From NCBI RefSeq assembly GCF_932526225.1, contig NC_064035.1, positions 7,067,501 through 7,131,500 of the forward strand: a stretch of DNA of 64,000 nt. The letters run 5' to 3'. Shown here in pieces: positions 1 to 13,300 of this stretch. This DNA comes from Nematostella vectensis. Lineage: Eukaryota; Cnidaria; Anthozoa; Actiniaria; Edwardsiidae. The notes beneath the pieces were generated by a model. It had not been told where the DNA came from, ran no database searches, and saw only the letters and a list, made by a program, of their open reading frames with translations. Position numbers and translations under genes: made by a program. Within the stretch, counting starts at the first letter, position 1, and each line of letters opens with the position of its first letter.

Positions 1-1376
1 GCTAACCTACGGATAACTCACCGTTCCCGAAAGCCAAGTAATCCTCCGATTTAATAACCCTGGATTAAGCGAGTAAAAAATTTGGTTTGACAAGTAAAAT
101 TCATACAGTATACCCACAGTAGATCAACAGAGAGCAACTCAAATATTTTGGTGATTTTATTTTCGCAGAGAAGCCCCAGAACACCTCTACATCGCCTGTA
201 ATTACCTCCATTTCATTGCCAAAAATGTCATTTGCAGGATTAGAGTTTGGTGCGTGACACTAGCGAGACAGATTCATTTAAAGTATAAATTTCATGTAAC
301 TTTCTGTCTGTCCCAGCACAATTTCCGTGTCAGCATCGCAACGAAGGTCGCATAACAAAGCGAAATGTCAGAACATTTGATCCCTACATTGTTTTTGTTT
401 AACGTCTTTTTTGTCGGCAACTTCATTTTATGAAAGTTTAGTTCTACTACAAAGCTTGGGAAGCCTGTGGTACGCCAACTAAACCGTAGGTTAGCGAGTT
501 AACCCACCTCGCGAGCAGAGTTAGTTTTTACCTCCAAACTAACCCAGTTTCCGTTTCTGGAACAGAACTAATCCGGGGGTAAAAATTAAATCGTGGGTTA
601 GGGCAAATTTAACCCTGGGTTAGCGATAATCGGCTTTAGGCACTGATTAGGCACTGATCTAGGGTTAAGTTAATCGGCCTTTCAATAACAAGGCCCCAAA
701 CGCTTAATTGAAATTTCATATTATAAACCAAATAAAATGGCATTCCTAGACTTGTCCACCTAAAATGTTTCTATCTTATAGTAAATTATGTTATACCAAA
801 CTGTGTACGATTTGAAATATGAGAATTTTCATCACAGCGCAAGAATATTAAATGCGCGGTAATAATTTATGCAGATGTATGCAGATTATGGATAGCGCAA
901 TATTTACAATATTGTACCGAAAATGGAGAGGACAGCAAATGACTAATTTAATTATCTCTTAACACACATGTCTTGTTGCCTGTGTTTTAATAGTTTTATT
1001 TCAACTGACTAAGGCTAAGGGGTAAGTATTTTTACTGGAGACTTATAATTTGGGACTGCTAGCGTGGTAGGGATCTGATTATAATTACAAATTCGAGCCC
1101 GTGGGGGAGGAGCTTTGCTTTTTATAGCGGAACCTCGTGTTTAAAAGGTTACAACGATGGTGGTATTCGTGTTAGGAGGTTACACAATATTGATACTTGA
1201 AAAAATGTCTGTTGTATCTGTTTTTTTCCGTATAGAAGATTGAACCTAAAGGATCGTACCAGTGAAATTAGCAAGATGAAACAAAAATAAGCATTTAGAG
1301 TCGCAGAAATGGTGGCATCAAAGAAATCCAGAGGGAAAGGTGTTGGGCTGGCGGGTGGTGCAATAATAGCTCATTT
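1..1376. other. Upstream spacer of the vWA/WAP gene
   Basis: I see no gene here. The first half has scattered AACCC/GGGTT motifs. A 12-base inverted repeat, GCTAACCTACGG at 1-12 and its complement at 484-495, may be an arm of a degenerate fold-back element cut by the window edge. The last few hundred bases must hold the promoter and 5' UTR of the downstream gene; no TATA box is obvious. Confidence 0.5.
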
Positions 1377-4300
1377 ATGATCATAACACTCATTTTGTTG
1401 TCTCTAGTATCTGTTCAGCTTGCTCCATTTCTATCGAAAGCGGAGCTTGTCTTCATACTGGATACGTCAACACAAGATCTGACGCCTCAGGACTTCATCA
1501 GACAAAAGGAGTTTGCAAAGTCGGTAGCCCATTTCTTTCATCTTGGACAAGAGAACGTGCGCACGGCCATTGTGTCGTGTAACAACACACCAATATTGGT
1601 AAAGAACCTGGGGCAGGAAGGCCTTGACCGACATGTGGACGGACTGAAACAGGCAGGGAGGCAAAAACTACTACACAACGCAATCAGGTGAATGTTACCG
1701 TGTAGTATAATCAAGTGAATGTTACAGAATAACGCAATCAGGTGAATGTTACAGAGTAACGCAATCGGGCAAGGTTACAGAGTAACGCAATCTATTTAAT
1801 GTTACAGAGTAACGCAATCTAGTGAATGTTACAGAGTAAATGTCCTCGTAATCAGGTAACGAAATCCGGTGAGTACTACAGAGTAATGCAATCTAGTGAG
1901 TGTAAGGGCGTAACGCAGTCTAGTGAGTGTAAGGGCGTTACGCAGTCTAGTGAGTGTAAGGGCGTTACGCAGTCTAGTGAGTGTAAGGGCATTACGCAGT
2001 CTAGTGAGTGTAAGGGCGTTACGCAGTCTAGTGAGTGTAAGGGCGTAACGCAGTCCAGTGAGTGTAAGGGCGTAACGCAGTCTAGTGAGTGTAAGGGCGT
2101 AATGCAGTCTAGTGAGTGTAAGGGCGTAACGCAGTCTAGTGAGTGTAAGGGCGTAACGCAGTCTAGTGAGTGTAAGAGCGTAACGCAGTCTAGTGAGTGT
2201 AAGGGCGTAACGAAGTCTAGTGAGTGTAAGATAGTGGCAGTAATCAGGTTAGGGTCAGTGCCTAAGAAATGGACACTTTTAGCTTAATGCCCCCTGAGAA
2301 AGTCTTTTTCAATAGGGGACTTGCGCTAAGAGATCACGTGATTGTTTGCGAAAGTCCCATATTGAAAAAGACCTATCTTAGCGCAAGTCCCCTATTTAAA
2401 AAGACTTCTCTTAGCGCAAGTCCCCCATTGAAAAAGACTTCTCTTAGCTCAAGTCCCCTATTCAAAAAGACTTCTCTTAGCGCAAGTCCCCTATTGAAAA
2501 AGACTTCTCTTAGCGCAAGTCCCCCATTATTACCTATTACCTTATTACAGAGATTTTTATAAGGATACATGATTGTGCGTAGGTTGGTGGAGGAAAATGT
2601 GTTGAGTTCTGCCAGGCCTGGCGTGCCATCCATCGTCCTCATCGTTTCATTCGGCTCCCCGACATCTACGGAGTGGAGCCTACTAATCTCCAGGCGAGGT
2701 CTCCGCTCGATGGGTGCCCATGTTTTCGTAGTAGGACTAGGAGTGCACCCAGCCTATACCCGGCTACGCAGACTGGTTGTAGCGCCAGGGGACCTGTTCA
2801 CCTATCCATCAGCAGACCACCTCCAATCACAAGGAACCATTATCGCCAGGCATATATCACTGCGTACGAGTAAGTAAACACAAATTATGATGTTAAATGA
2901 AATATGCTGATAAGGAAAAATGTTATCCATGGTCTTTTGTTTGTTAGTGCTCTGTATGCGCCGGTATACGACCAGCCTGTACGAGTCACCTTTTATACAG
3001 CGGTCTAACAGTTGGTGGCAGTTTCATATAAAGCGAGAACCTTTACCAGTGTGTCTTCCGCGTAGCTTTCGGAGGTCGGTTGCTTGATAGAACTACGATC
3101 TAAATACAACAGCATAAAGCAAAGGCAGAGAAGGGCGACCGCTTGAGATGGAATAGAGATGAGCTAGCTATAGTTAGGGGCCTCGGAGGTCCCTTCCAAT
3201 TTTCTACCAATAATTTCCGCCTTTATTCAAAGGAACAACATCAAAAGACACACTGGCACGTTCATGGAGACATGGTTACGTGCTTCGCCATTCTTGGGTT
3301 TTGCCTTACTTGTTAATGTATTTAACATTTGCCCTGCACATGGAGCATCACGGGACTGTGGCTGCCACAACAATTAGTTTTTATTGTAATTTTTATTTCC
3401 CGAAACGAATAGCGTTCATTCAAATATATAATTATATTCTTCGTCTGATAACAAGCACTACCAGCCACTTAAAAAATCTCGTATTTTTTACAAGTTTTGC
3501 TAGGGGGTGCCTTCTGTCGATAATAGCTAGCTTTCTGTATGCGAGTAAGTTCATGTTTAACATGTGTGTCCGTTAACAGGTGAGGTAGTCCCTAACGACT
3601 TCAAGGCTGAGCTCATGTTCGTCCTAGACGCGACCAGATACGTGGGTCGAAAAGGCCTCACTCAACTAAAGCTCTTTGTCCTCTCTCTTGTTCGCCTTCT
3701 AAACCTTTGGCCTGGCATGACTCGCGCCAGCGTTATCACATACGGTGACGTCATAGCGCCTCTATCAATACGCTTCCTAACAGGATCTGATATGAACAAG
3801 TTTAGCGACGCTTTGAGCAAGCTCTCGTTTCTCGGTGGTAGCGCCAGATTGGACAGCGTCTTCCAAACGATGGAGGAAAATCTTCGCTTTACTCGTGAGG
3901 GTGTTCCTAAGATTGCGGTAATGGTTACAAGTGGGAAGCATCTGCCGCAAGGCATGGACGAGGTGTGGCCGGTGTTGGGGAAGCTGCGCGAGAAAGGATT
4001 ATGGACAAATGTTGTCATGCTCGGGGATGATGAGACGGGAAGACAGGACTTTCTGAAGATCGCAGAGCGACCAGAAGACGTCTTGACGAGTCCTATTGGT
4101 GATCTCACGAGTATAATACCTCGGCTTCTCAAGCATATAATTGCAGGTATGCAACGTTTCGTATTTTTATATACCGCTGTCGTCATTTGTAAATAAATTA
4201 GTATTGTGTTTGTGCTTATTTATGTAGAATTGCAAGAAAGCGGACAATGCGGAAAATAATAATAAGGATAATGAGGGCGAATATGAAGTGGTGATGTCAT

Positions 4301-7300
4301 AATAGTGATGATAAAAAGGATGACCATGATGGTGATGATGAAGATAATAATTATGATAATACTGCTCATGCCTAGTAGTGTAAAGAGTGCGGATACTGAT
4401 GGGGAAATAGTAATATGTATATATGGTACATTTTTGTATTCGTGATGATGAGGTCACAACGGCCATTTCATCTATAACACAGGTCCGCTTACTCCACTTT
4501 CAACTCGATCGCCAACAACAACAACCGTACCCACGACACCAGTTGCAACATCAACCTATTCAATCATAACAACAACTGGTAGCTCCAAGGCTGCAACAGA
4601 ACATCGTCCAGTAGCAAAACCTTCGTCTTCTCGCAAGCATCAAACAACGACTCAAGAGATGGCTGCTGTTCAACAAACGACGGAAGCTCCTTCAACCACA
4701 GCACCGCCTACGACAGTAGAGGATAAAACCAGAGAAGAAGCAACAACTAAACCAACGACAACAACGAGAAAAACAACAATACCAACAACAACAGCTTCAG
4801 AAACTAAACCGCCAACGATAAGAAAAACAACGACAGCAACAACAACTCAAGGGCGAACAACAAGAAAACCAACAACAACAGCTGAACCACCAACGACCGT
4901 CGACAATTTAAGAAGACTAAGTACAAAGATTAAAGACTCTACGAGTAGACCAGAGACCTCTCAGACCCAGACGGAGGCGCCTGGCCACAGCACTGCTGTT
5001 TACTTTCCTACAACTTACGAAACGGTGGCTGCAGGTATGCTGGACTCAAGTAAGCATCATCTAGCTATCCTATCCTTCCCAAAATTGTTTTGTTCTTTAA
5101 TGCAGTTGTACCTCTATCAAGTGGCCATCCTCTAAATAGTTGTGCTGAATAGCCGTTTTATAAATGTAACATCGCAAAACGGAGGTTTAAAGCACAGCAA
5201 ATAGTACTAAAAATGATAAAAGCCACCGCAAAATGTCAAACTTTCATTGATTGCTTGTAGGCACGTGTTACACCAAATTTCTGTCGCTCTCAACAGTAAC
5301 CTGTTCACTTCTATTATCCTTTTGTCACCAGGGGGTTCCAGAGGGTTTATTTCTTCTAGCGGCTTAATAGAATTAAAAGTAAGACCTAATGATACATTTG
5401 GGACGGGAAGATGGTGGTCGCAGCGGCCTTTTCTCCTTAATATTAGGAAAATAAGAGAATTAAGATAAAAAGAATCCTACGCCTCTGAAATGCATGATAT
5501 CAGTTGAAATCCTCGATTAAATTGTCAAGGTAAAGTGGTAAAGAGACCAGATGCGAAGTCCGGCTACTGTCCCTCCCTCCCCCGGGAGCCTCGGTGCTCC
5601 AATCGTTCAAGGCCCAAGTGCTTACTTGACAGCGAGTGCCCTGGTAACCAGAAGTGCTGTTCGGACGGCTGCACCATGATCTGCACTAACACAGATCTAG
5701 ATATCGTCAACGGTAAGGAGTGACCACATGACATGATCACGTGAATACGTCACCTGACGACCATTTTCTGAGCATTATTTTACACATTACCTGGTCGTAT
5801 GATAGGTAGGACACGCCCATTATCACTTTTTCGTTTTACCTGTCATTTGGTATTTTTGCTCTTTTAAAAGTTTTTTTTGTTTCTCTATTCGTTATGGCAT
5901 CTCTTGATACTATCAACTAGCTTGTCAATCATATTCAGAATATTTGTTTCCACGTGACATACATCATAGTGACTACCACCATAATTTATCTCCCCTAACA
6001 ATAAGTTAAAGATCAAAACTAAATTCTAATTTTATTATTTTGATCACGTTTGTTTTACAAAGTCGTTCAATTAATTCAATTAAGCTGGACCTTTCAAGTA
6101 TCTTTCCATAAATATCAACACGTCTTTCCTATTTTTGCTCAGCCCCAGTGCGTGGTAGGCGCAAACCTGGAATCTGTCCGGTCATGTCAGTATCAAAGGC
6201 TCCTTGTCCGACTACTAATCAGTGCAGTCAGGACTCGGACTGTCCAGGAAGTCAGAAGTGCTGTCGTCAGCATTTCGCCAACTGTTTGGCCAGCCAGATG
6301 CTATGCATCGAGCCTCCATCCAAAGTACAGGAAAAACAAATGCGTAAGTATGAAGGAAACTGAACAGCTTAGATAATAGAATAAAGATTTCATTTGCTGC
6401 ATGAGAGAAACTTAGTTTTGCCTAAGCTTTTATAGTTTGATAGTTTAGTTGAGTTTATAGGGAAGCACTAACGAGATTTGAAGCCCTGTCTTATACGATT
6501 ACGCCACGCACAGTTCGCTGTGATTGATAAATGTATTTACCACTACAACTAACAGCTTGGGTTTCTCGTAACGCACGTGAATATGACTTCTTTTATATAC
6601 AAATAAACAAATATCTAACAGAAAACTAGGAGATATTATGTGCTATTTGTCTCAAAGACCAGATTCGCCAACCTCTGACTGTTGCAAGAAATATGTGCGA
6701 ATAATATCTACGGTGCTTTGTAACAATCAAAATCACAAATAGTCGTGTTTGTTGAACAGAGTATAAAAATGGTTCGCCAAAACTGAGCTTTGTATAGTAT
6801 AGTGGCAAATTCTAAAATAAAAACAGTGACTAAAACCGAGATTATAAATATATAGAGAGCCCATCCAAAATTGCTGGATCAGGCAGAGGGACCCTTGCTT
6901 ATCTAACACAATATGAGTCTGCGTAGCTAGACAGAGAGCATGCCTATCTAACAAAATGGTAGCCTGCGTAGTTTTAGAAAAGAGACCTCGGGGCACCTTG
7001 TATGTATGCTTCGCTGCCCCCGTCTCCTACGATTTGTCCAATCTCATCATTTGATGTTTGCAGTGAGTCGCTTGTATCGTCCCGGTAATTGCCCTAAACT
7101 AACCAGGCCTGCAGTGTGTGGTGAGGTGATGAGAACTGAATGCAACTACGATATTGACTGTGCTGGAACACAGAAGTGCTGTAGTAACGGATGTCGACGA
7201 TTGTGTGCAGACGCAGAACGAGCAACAACGACTTCTACAAGAGAGGAAAAAGGTAACTTTACGGTAGTTAATGACATGTTCCAAGCACAAAGAAGTTTAC

Positions 7301-10300
7301 TTACTTTTGAAAATCCCTGAAGAAACTAAGTAAAGTAAGCGTAGAGCTTGAGGAATGGAACTCACGCGTTCTTTACACAGCGGTCTTTTGATAAATCTCC
7401 GTGGATCCTTTATATATGGTTCACTATAATAATGGTTAGGGTTAGGGTAAGGATTAGAGACAAAATAGTGAAACATATATGAATGACTTACCCTAACCTC
7501 GTGTATTTTGCTTAGATGCTGAGCCCGCATTCCAGGAAGGCCGTTGTCCTCCGTACTCCCCAGTGCGCGCATGCCCATTACTGGTTCAGGACGAGTGTAC
7601 CTGTGACGTCGATTGCGCTCACAAGGTCGGCTACAAGTGCTGCTTTGATGGATGCAAACGGATCTGCCGCAGACCGGCAGGTAAAACATCTCTGGTTTAA
7701 AACAAACTGTCGATAGCCTATATTCGATGTACGCTCCAATGCTAACAATGATAAAAGCATCAAGTCGAGGCTTTGTTCTAATTCTAACACATTCTACTGT
7801 ATTATTAGAAGAGAGCCTCATCTTGAGGATTGTGTTTGTTAGCACCGGGGCATATATCGAACCAGAGCTAATTTGCTCGACATACTGCATGTTACAGTAA
7901 CATTGAGCTCTCATTGGCTCAACAAACAGCACATAACAAAAGCCTTGAGCTCTCATTGCCTCGACTTACGGTACGTCAAATTACCTTTGAGCTCTCACTG
8001 GCTAAAAACAGAGCACGTTACAATAACCTTGAGTATTTTTGGCTCAACATACGTCACGGGACAGTAACCTTTAATTTGTCCAATACACCAAAACACGTGT
8101 GATCATATTATGATAAACGTTTCGCAGGTGAAAAAAACCCTTTATCTCCTCAGCACACGCCAATGAAATCTCATTCGCTTAAAACAAGGCACGTGATAAT
8201 GACCCTGAGCACCTAATTGCTGAAACGAAACAACATCTGACTGTAACATAAAAACGGTTGTACATCGTTTGACTGTAGCATACTAACGGCCGTACGTCGT
8301 TTACATGTTACCAGTTTTATTTACTGTTGATTATGATTAGGAAAAGTGTGCAGCGGTAAGATTGACGTGGTCTATCTCATGGATACGTCTGGGAGCATTA
8401 GTCAAGACGACTACCGCCGAGAAAAGCAGTTCGTCAAGGATTTGGCGCGAATTTTCCGTGTTGGCGACGAGGCAAGCCATGCGTCGGCGATAATCTACAA
8501 CGATGATGCTCACGTGCAGAGCAAGCTGGGTGAGCACAGGAGTACGGAAGCGTTCTCAAAGTCTGTGGACGCCATACCTTACCTCCACGGAAGAACTCGG
8601 ATTGACCGCGGTCTCGAGGAGGCAACCAAGTGAGCATTACTCGTGGCTACTCAATATATACTGTTAAGAACAATTATGGTATCAGTGATGACTTGATACC
8701 TCGGGCGGTTATTGATGGTTAATCTCTCATAGTAATTGTGACGATGACAGTAATGATGATTATAAGTAGATTGTAGTAGATAAGTAGATTATAAGTGATT
8801 AATATTATTATACAGCTAAAATGCGCTCCGTACAGTTCAGTCAGAAACTACGCAACACTGGTGATGATGATGATTGTGGCGGTGGTGTCGGCGATAATGA
8901 GGATGACTGCTGGAGCTGATGATGGTGATGACGATGAAGATGGTGGTGGATATTGACGATGATGATGGTAGTGGTGTTGATGATGACGACGATGATGGTG
9001 GTGGTGATGATGACGATGATGTTAATGGTGGTGACGGTGACGAATATAATGTGGATGAATGCGACGACAATTATGGTATTGATGATGACGATGATGATGA
9101 TTGTGGTGATGCTAATAATGGTGAAAGTGATGATGGTGATGATATTGACGTCGACGATTATGTTTCCATTATCATATTTGATCGTCATCTCGTCACTGTC
9201 ACTTTCATTACCATTAGACACCATCAACATTGTCATTAATACTAATGATATCTACGACGTTTTTATAAACACTCACAAAATCACGTGCTCGGGTATAACG
9301 ATGCTTCCCTGTGCATAGGATGTTCAAGAGTGCTCGCGAGGGCGTCAGTAAAGTCCTGATCGTTCTGACTGACGGGCGACAAACTCCTGATCCAGACGCG
9401 ATTCCCCTAGACCAAGCGAGTCAGCCTCTGAAGAACGACGGCGTCGATATCTATGCGGTAGGGGTGGGGAGTAAGATCGATGAAAAAGAGCTTCATCAGA
9501 TCGCTTCCAAGGACTCAAACGTTTTCACAGTGGACTCATTCAGCGCGCTGTTAGGGGAGTCACAGACAATTGCTAGAAGGGCTTGTGATTATGTCACCGG
9601 TAAGTAAGAGAATTAATAACCGGTGATTATGTCACCGGTAAGTAAGATAATTATAAACCTTTGATTATGTCAATGGTGGGTTAGAGAAATATTAACCGGT
9701 GATTTCACTGGTGCGTTAGAGAAATATTAACTGGTGACTTTTGTCAGGGATTCACAAATATCGTCTGGCTCTAAAACAAACGATGTCTAACAAAAACTAA
9801 AAGTCGAGAGTTTTGAAATTGTTTTGAAATTAATACAATGAGAGGAAAATTTCGATGTTATGGTGTTTTTCTTTTAAAGATCTTAATGGCGTTGCAGAGG
9901 TGACGCGCATAGTATGCTGGGTACATCATGACAGCGCGTATAGTATAATGGGTATTATCATGACAGCGCGCATAGAATTTTGGGTACATCATTATAGCTC
10001 GCAAAGTATGATGGGTATATCACGACAGCACGCAAGTTATGTTAGGTATATCATGACAGCGCGCAAAGTATGATGGGTATATCACGATAGCACGCAAGGT
10101 ATGTTGGGTATATCATGACAGCGCCCAAATTATGATGGGTATATCACGATAGCACGCAAGGTATGTTGGGTATATCATGACAGCGCCCAAAGTATGATGG
10201 GTATATCACGATAGCACGCAAGGTATGTTGGGTATATCATGACAGCGCCCAAAGTATGATGGGTATATCACGATAGCACGCAAGGTATGTTGGGTATATC

Positions 10301-13300
10301 TTGACAGCGCGCAAGGTATGTTGGGTGTATCATGACAGCGCGCAAAGTATGATCGGTGTATCATGACAGCGCGCATAGTATGATAGGTATATCACGATAG
10401 CAAGCAAGGTATGCTGTGTGCATTATGAAAGCGCGCATGGATGCTGGGCAACACAAATGCATTTTAAGAGAGTATTTCTAAAGTTAAGTTGAGTAATTTG
10501 TGATATTAGGTATTCAATTAGTTTTTGTGCTTACTTGAAAGATTTTGGGTACATCATTATAGCTCGCAAAGTATGATGGGTATATCACGACAGCACGCAA
10601 GTTATGTTAGGTATATCATGACAGCGCGCAAAGTATGATGGGTATATCACGATAGCACGCAAGGTATGTTGGGTATATCATGACAGCGCCCAAAGTATGA
10701 TGGGTATATCACGATAGCACGCAAGGTATGTTGGGTATATCATGACAGCGCCCAAAGTATGATGGGTATATCACGATAGCACGCAAGGTATGTTGGGTAT
10801 ATCATGACAGCGCGCACAGTGTGCTGGGTACATCATGACAGCGCGCAAGGTATGTTGGGTGTATCATGACAGCGCGCAAAGTATGATGGGTGTATCATGA
10901 CAGCGCGCATAGTATGATAGGTATATCACGATAGCAAGCAAGGTATGCTGTGTGCATTATGAAAGCGCGCATGGATGCTGGGCAACACAAATGCATTTTA
11001 AGAGAGTATTTCTAAAGTTAAGTTGAGTAATTTTTGATATTAGGTATTCAATTAGTTTTTGTGCTTACTTTGCAGGAAAAGTGTGTGTGCAGGGTGTCGA
11101 CATTGGGTTCATAGTCGACTCCTCAGAAAGCATCACTGACGAAGCCTTCATAAATGAGAAGAACGCGGTACGAGCCATCAGCGAACAGTTCCTCATTCAG
11201 CCAGGGCAAAGCCGCGCCGGGGTCGTGCTGTACAGCGGCAATCCAAAGCTTAGTATCAGCTTCGATCAATACCAGTCAAACGGCGACTTTAAAAGTGCGG
11301 TCAGCAGATTGCAGCATCTTCAGAGCCACACGCGTCTGGATAAAGCACTGCGCTTCGCCGCAGCCAACTTATTTAATAATCAGAGGCCTGGTTACCCCGC
11401 GGTTGCCATAGTAATGAGTGATGGACGTCAGACACCTGGAGCTGAGTCCCTCTCGACCGCCGTACAGCCTTTGAAGGAGCTTGGAGTGCGCGTGTTTGCT
11501 GTTGGTGTTGGGGACAGAGTAGTGAATGATGAGCTGAAGAAGTTAGTGCAGAGGGACGAAGATATCTATGAGGTGGAGTCCTTTGATAAGCTAATCGCGG
11601 AGGCGAAGAAATTTTCCAAGCGTGCATGTCCTGCTCCGATACAGCCAAGTGAGTTAACTTTCATTCCTCAATACATCCCTCTCATTTTGCGGACTCTTGA
11701 TTTCTGACTCCTCGGTCGTGTGGAACACTGTTGGACTAGTGTGTTAGCGCGCCGCCCTAGTGTGTTAGCGCGTCGGCCGAGGAAATACACTCGCAACTAC
11801 GAGTGTAATATTAGGCTGAACGAGCGAGCACGGTTCAATGGATCAGGGCATTGCATACGCATTGTTCTTTTTATCCCTCTAGAGACCACCACATTTTCAC
11901 AAACAATACTCAAATCAAAAATAGTTGATTTACATAATTTCTCTACATTATTAATTATCTCATTAATTATCACGGGAATCTTCTCTTATAGGTCCCACAG
12001 ACTCACAGGTAACTCGTGAAAACAGCCCGTCTACTACTCGCCGGCCTATTATTACCATTCCAACAAGCCGTCCTACACGCCTTAGCACACCGTCTACTCG
12101 CCGCAAGACAACTCGTCGAGCTTCCACAATCCCCCCAACAAGCCGTCCTATCACAACAGGTGTAGAGACCACGTCCCTGATCACCGAGTTTCCTTGGCCG
12201 TCGCCCGGACATTTCAAGTGCTCGCTCTTCATGGATATCATTTTCGTGGTTGATTCCTCTAGGAGCATGGATGTACGGCAGTATGTTATCATGAAGGAGT
12301 TCGTCAAGCGACTTGCTGTCTTCCTAGATGTGGGTAAAGGAAGCAAGGCCGCGGTTATCATCTATAGCGATGATCCCATCCTGAGCATTGACTTTGACGA
12401 CTACCCAGATCAGGGGAGTTTCCTGAACGCTGTTGATAATCTACTATACATCATGCAAAGGACGCGCATCGACAAGGCCTTGAATATGTCCGCGCAAGTG
12501 CTCAAGAATGCGCGCCCAGGCTTCCCTAAGGCTGTCATCATAATGACTGACGGCAGGCAAACACGTGACCCCGACTACGTGAAGCTGGATTTGGCGGCCA
12601 AGCCGTTGCACGATGCGCATGCGCGCGTACTGGTGATAGGAATCGGGCCACGGATAAGCGTTGACGAGCTGATGCTGATGGTGCAGGACCCTGCAGATGT
12701 GTTCACTGTGCGCTCATTCGATAGCCTCGTCAGCGCGGCGAGTTCTGTGGCCATCAAGTCCTGCCAAAGTAAGTATGGTATTTAAAATAATAAACATTGA
12801 GTAGCGGTCTTAAATTTCTATTACCAGGCCACACGCATTCTAGATTGCTCGCTCGCTCATAATAGAAGAACGGTAGAGAGTTATTTCAATGCTTTTGAAG
12901 GTAATCGTTATCATAATCTTCTCCCTATTTTGAAATTGTATACTAATGTTTTTTTGGCCGTAGGGTTAGAGTTTTCACTCTTTTGCCTGCTTTTTTTAAA
13001 TTCTCAGACACAGTGTTCCCCACTAGAGACCCAGGTCCCTGCACTGAGAGATTCGACCTCGGTTTCATCCTGGATTCCTCCGAAAGCATCCTAGTTAGTA
13101 ACCACGACCAAGAGAAGGAGTTTATCAAAGACATCGCTTCGAACTTTGTGATTGGCCCGCAACAGGTGATGCTCGGCCTGATAGGGTTTAGCGACACTGC
13201 TGAGATGCATGTGCGATTCGCCTCGCCTGCGAGTATATCCCAGGTCGCGTTTGAGAAAGCTGTTGACGATGCACCGTACATGAAGGGAAGGACACGCTTA

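Noticed and set aside
1826-2287. Open frame of 153 codons encoding repeated TQSSECKGV-like units
   Set aside because: It is the 27-bp minisatellite inside intron 1, open only because 27 is a multiple of three. Flanking exons join in phase without it.
3280-3576. 98-codon plus-strand frame before vWA2
   Set aside because: It lies in intron 2, ends at the exon 3 acceptor and has no recognisable domain; exons 2 and 3 join in phase without it.
7435-7462. Telomere-like GGTTAGGGTTAGGG
   Set aside because: Only two to three units within an intron; too short to call an interstitial telomere.
8919-9239. Poly-Asp reading frame
   Set aside because: Frame through a GAT-rich microsatellite in intron 9; no start context or domain, and it interrupts vWA3.
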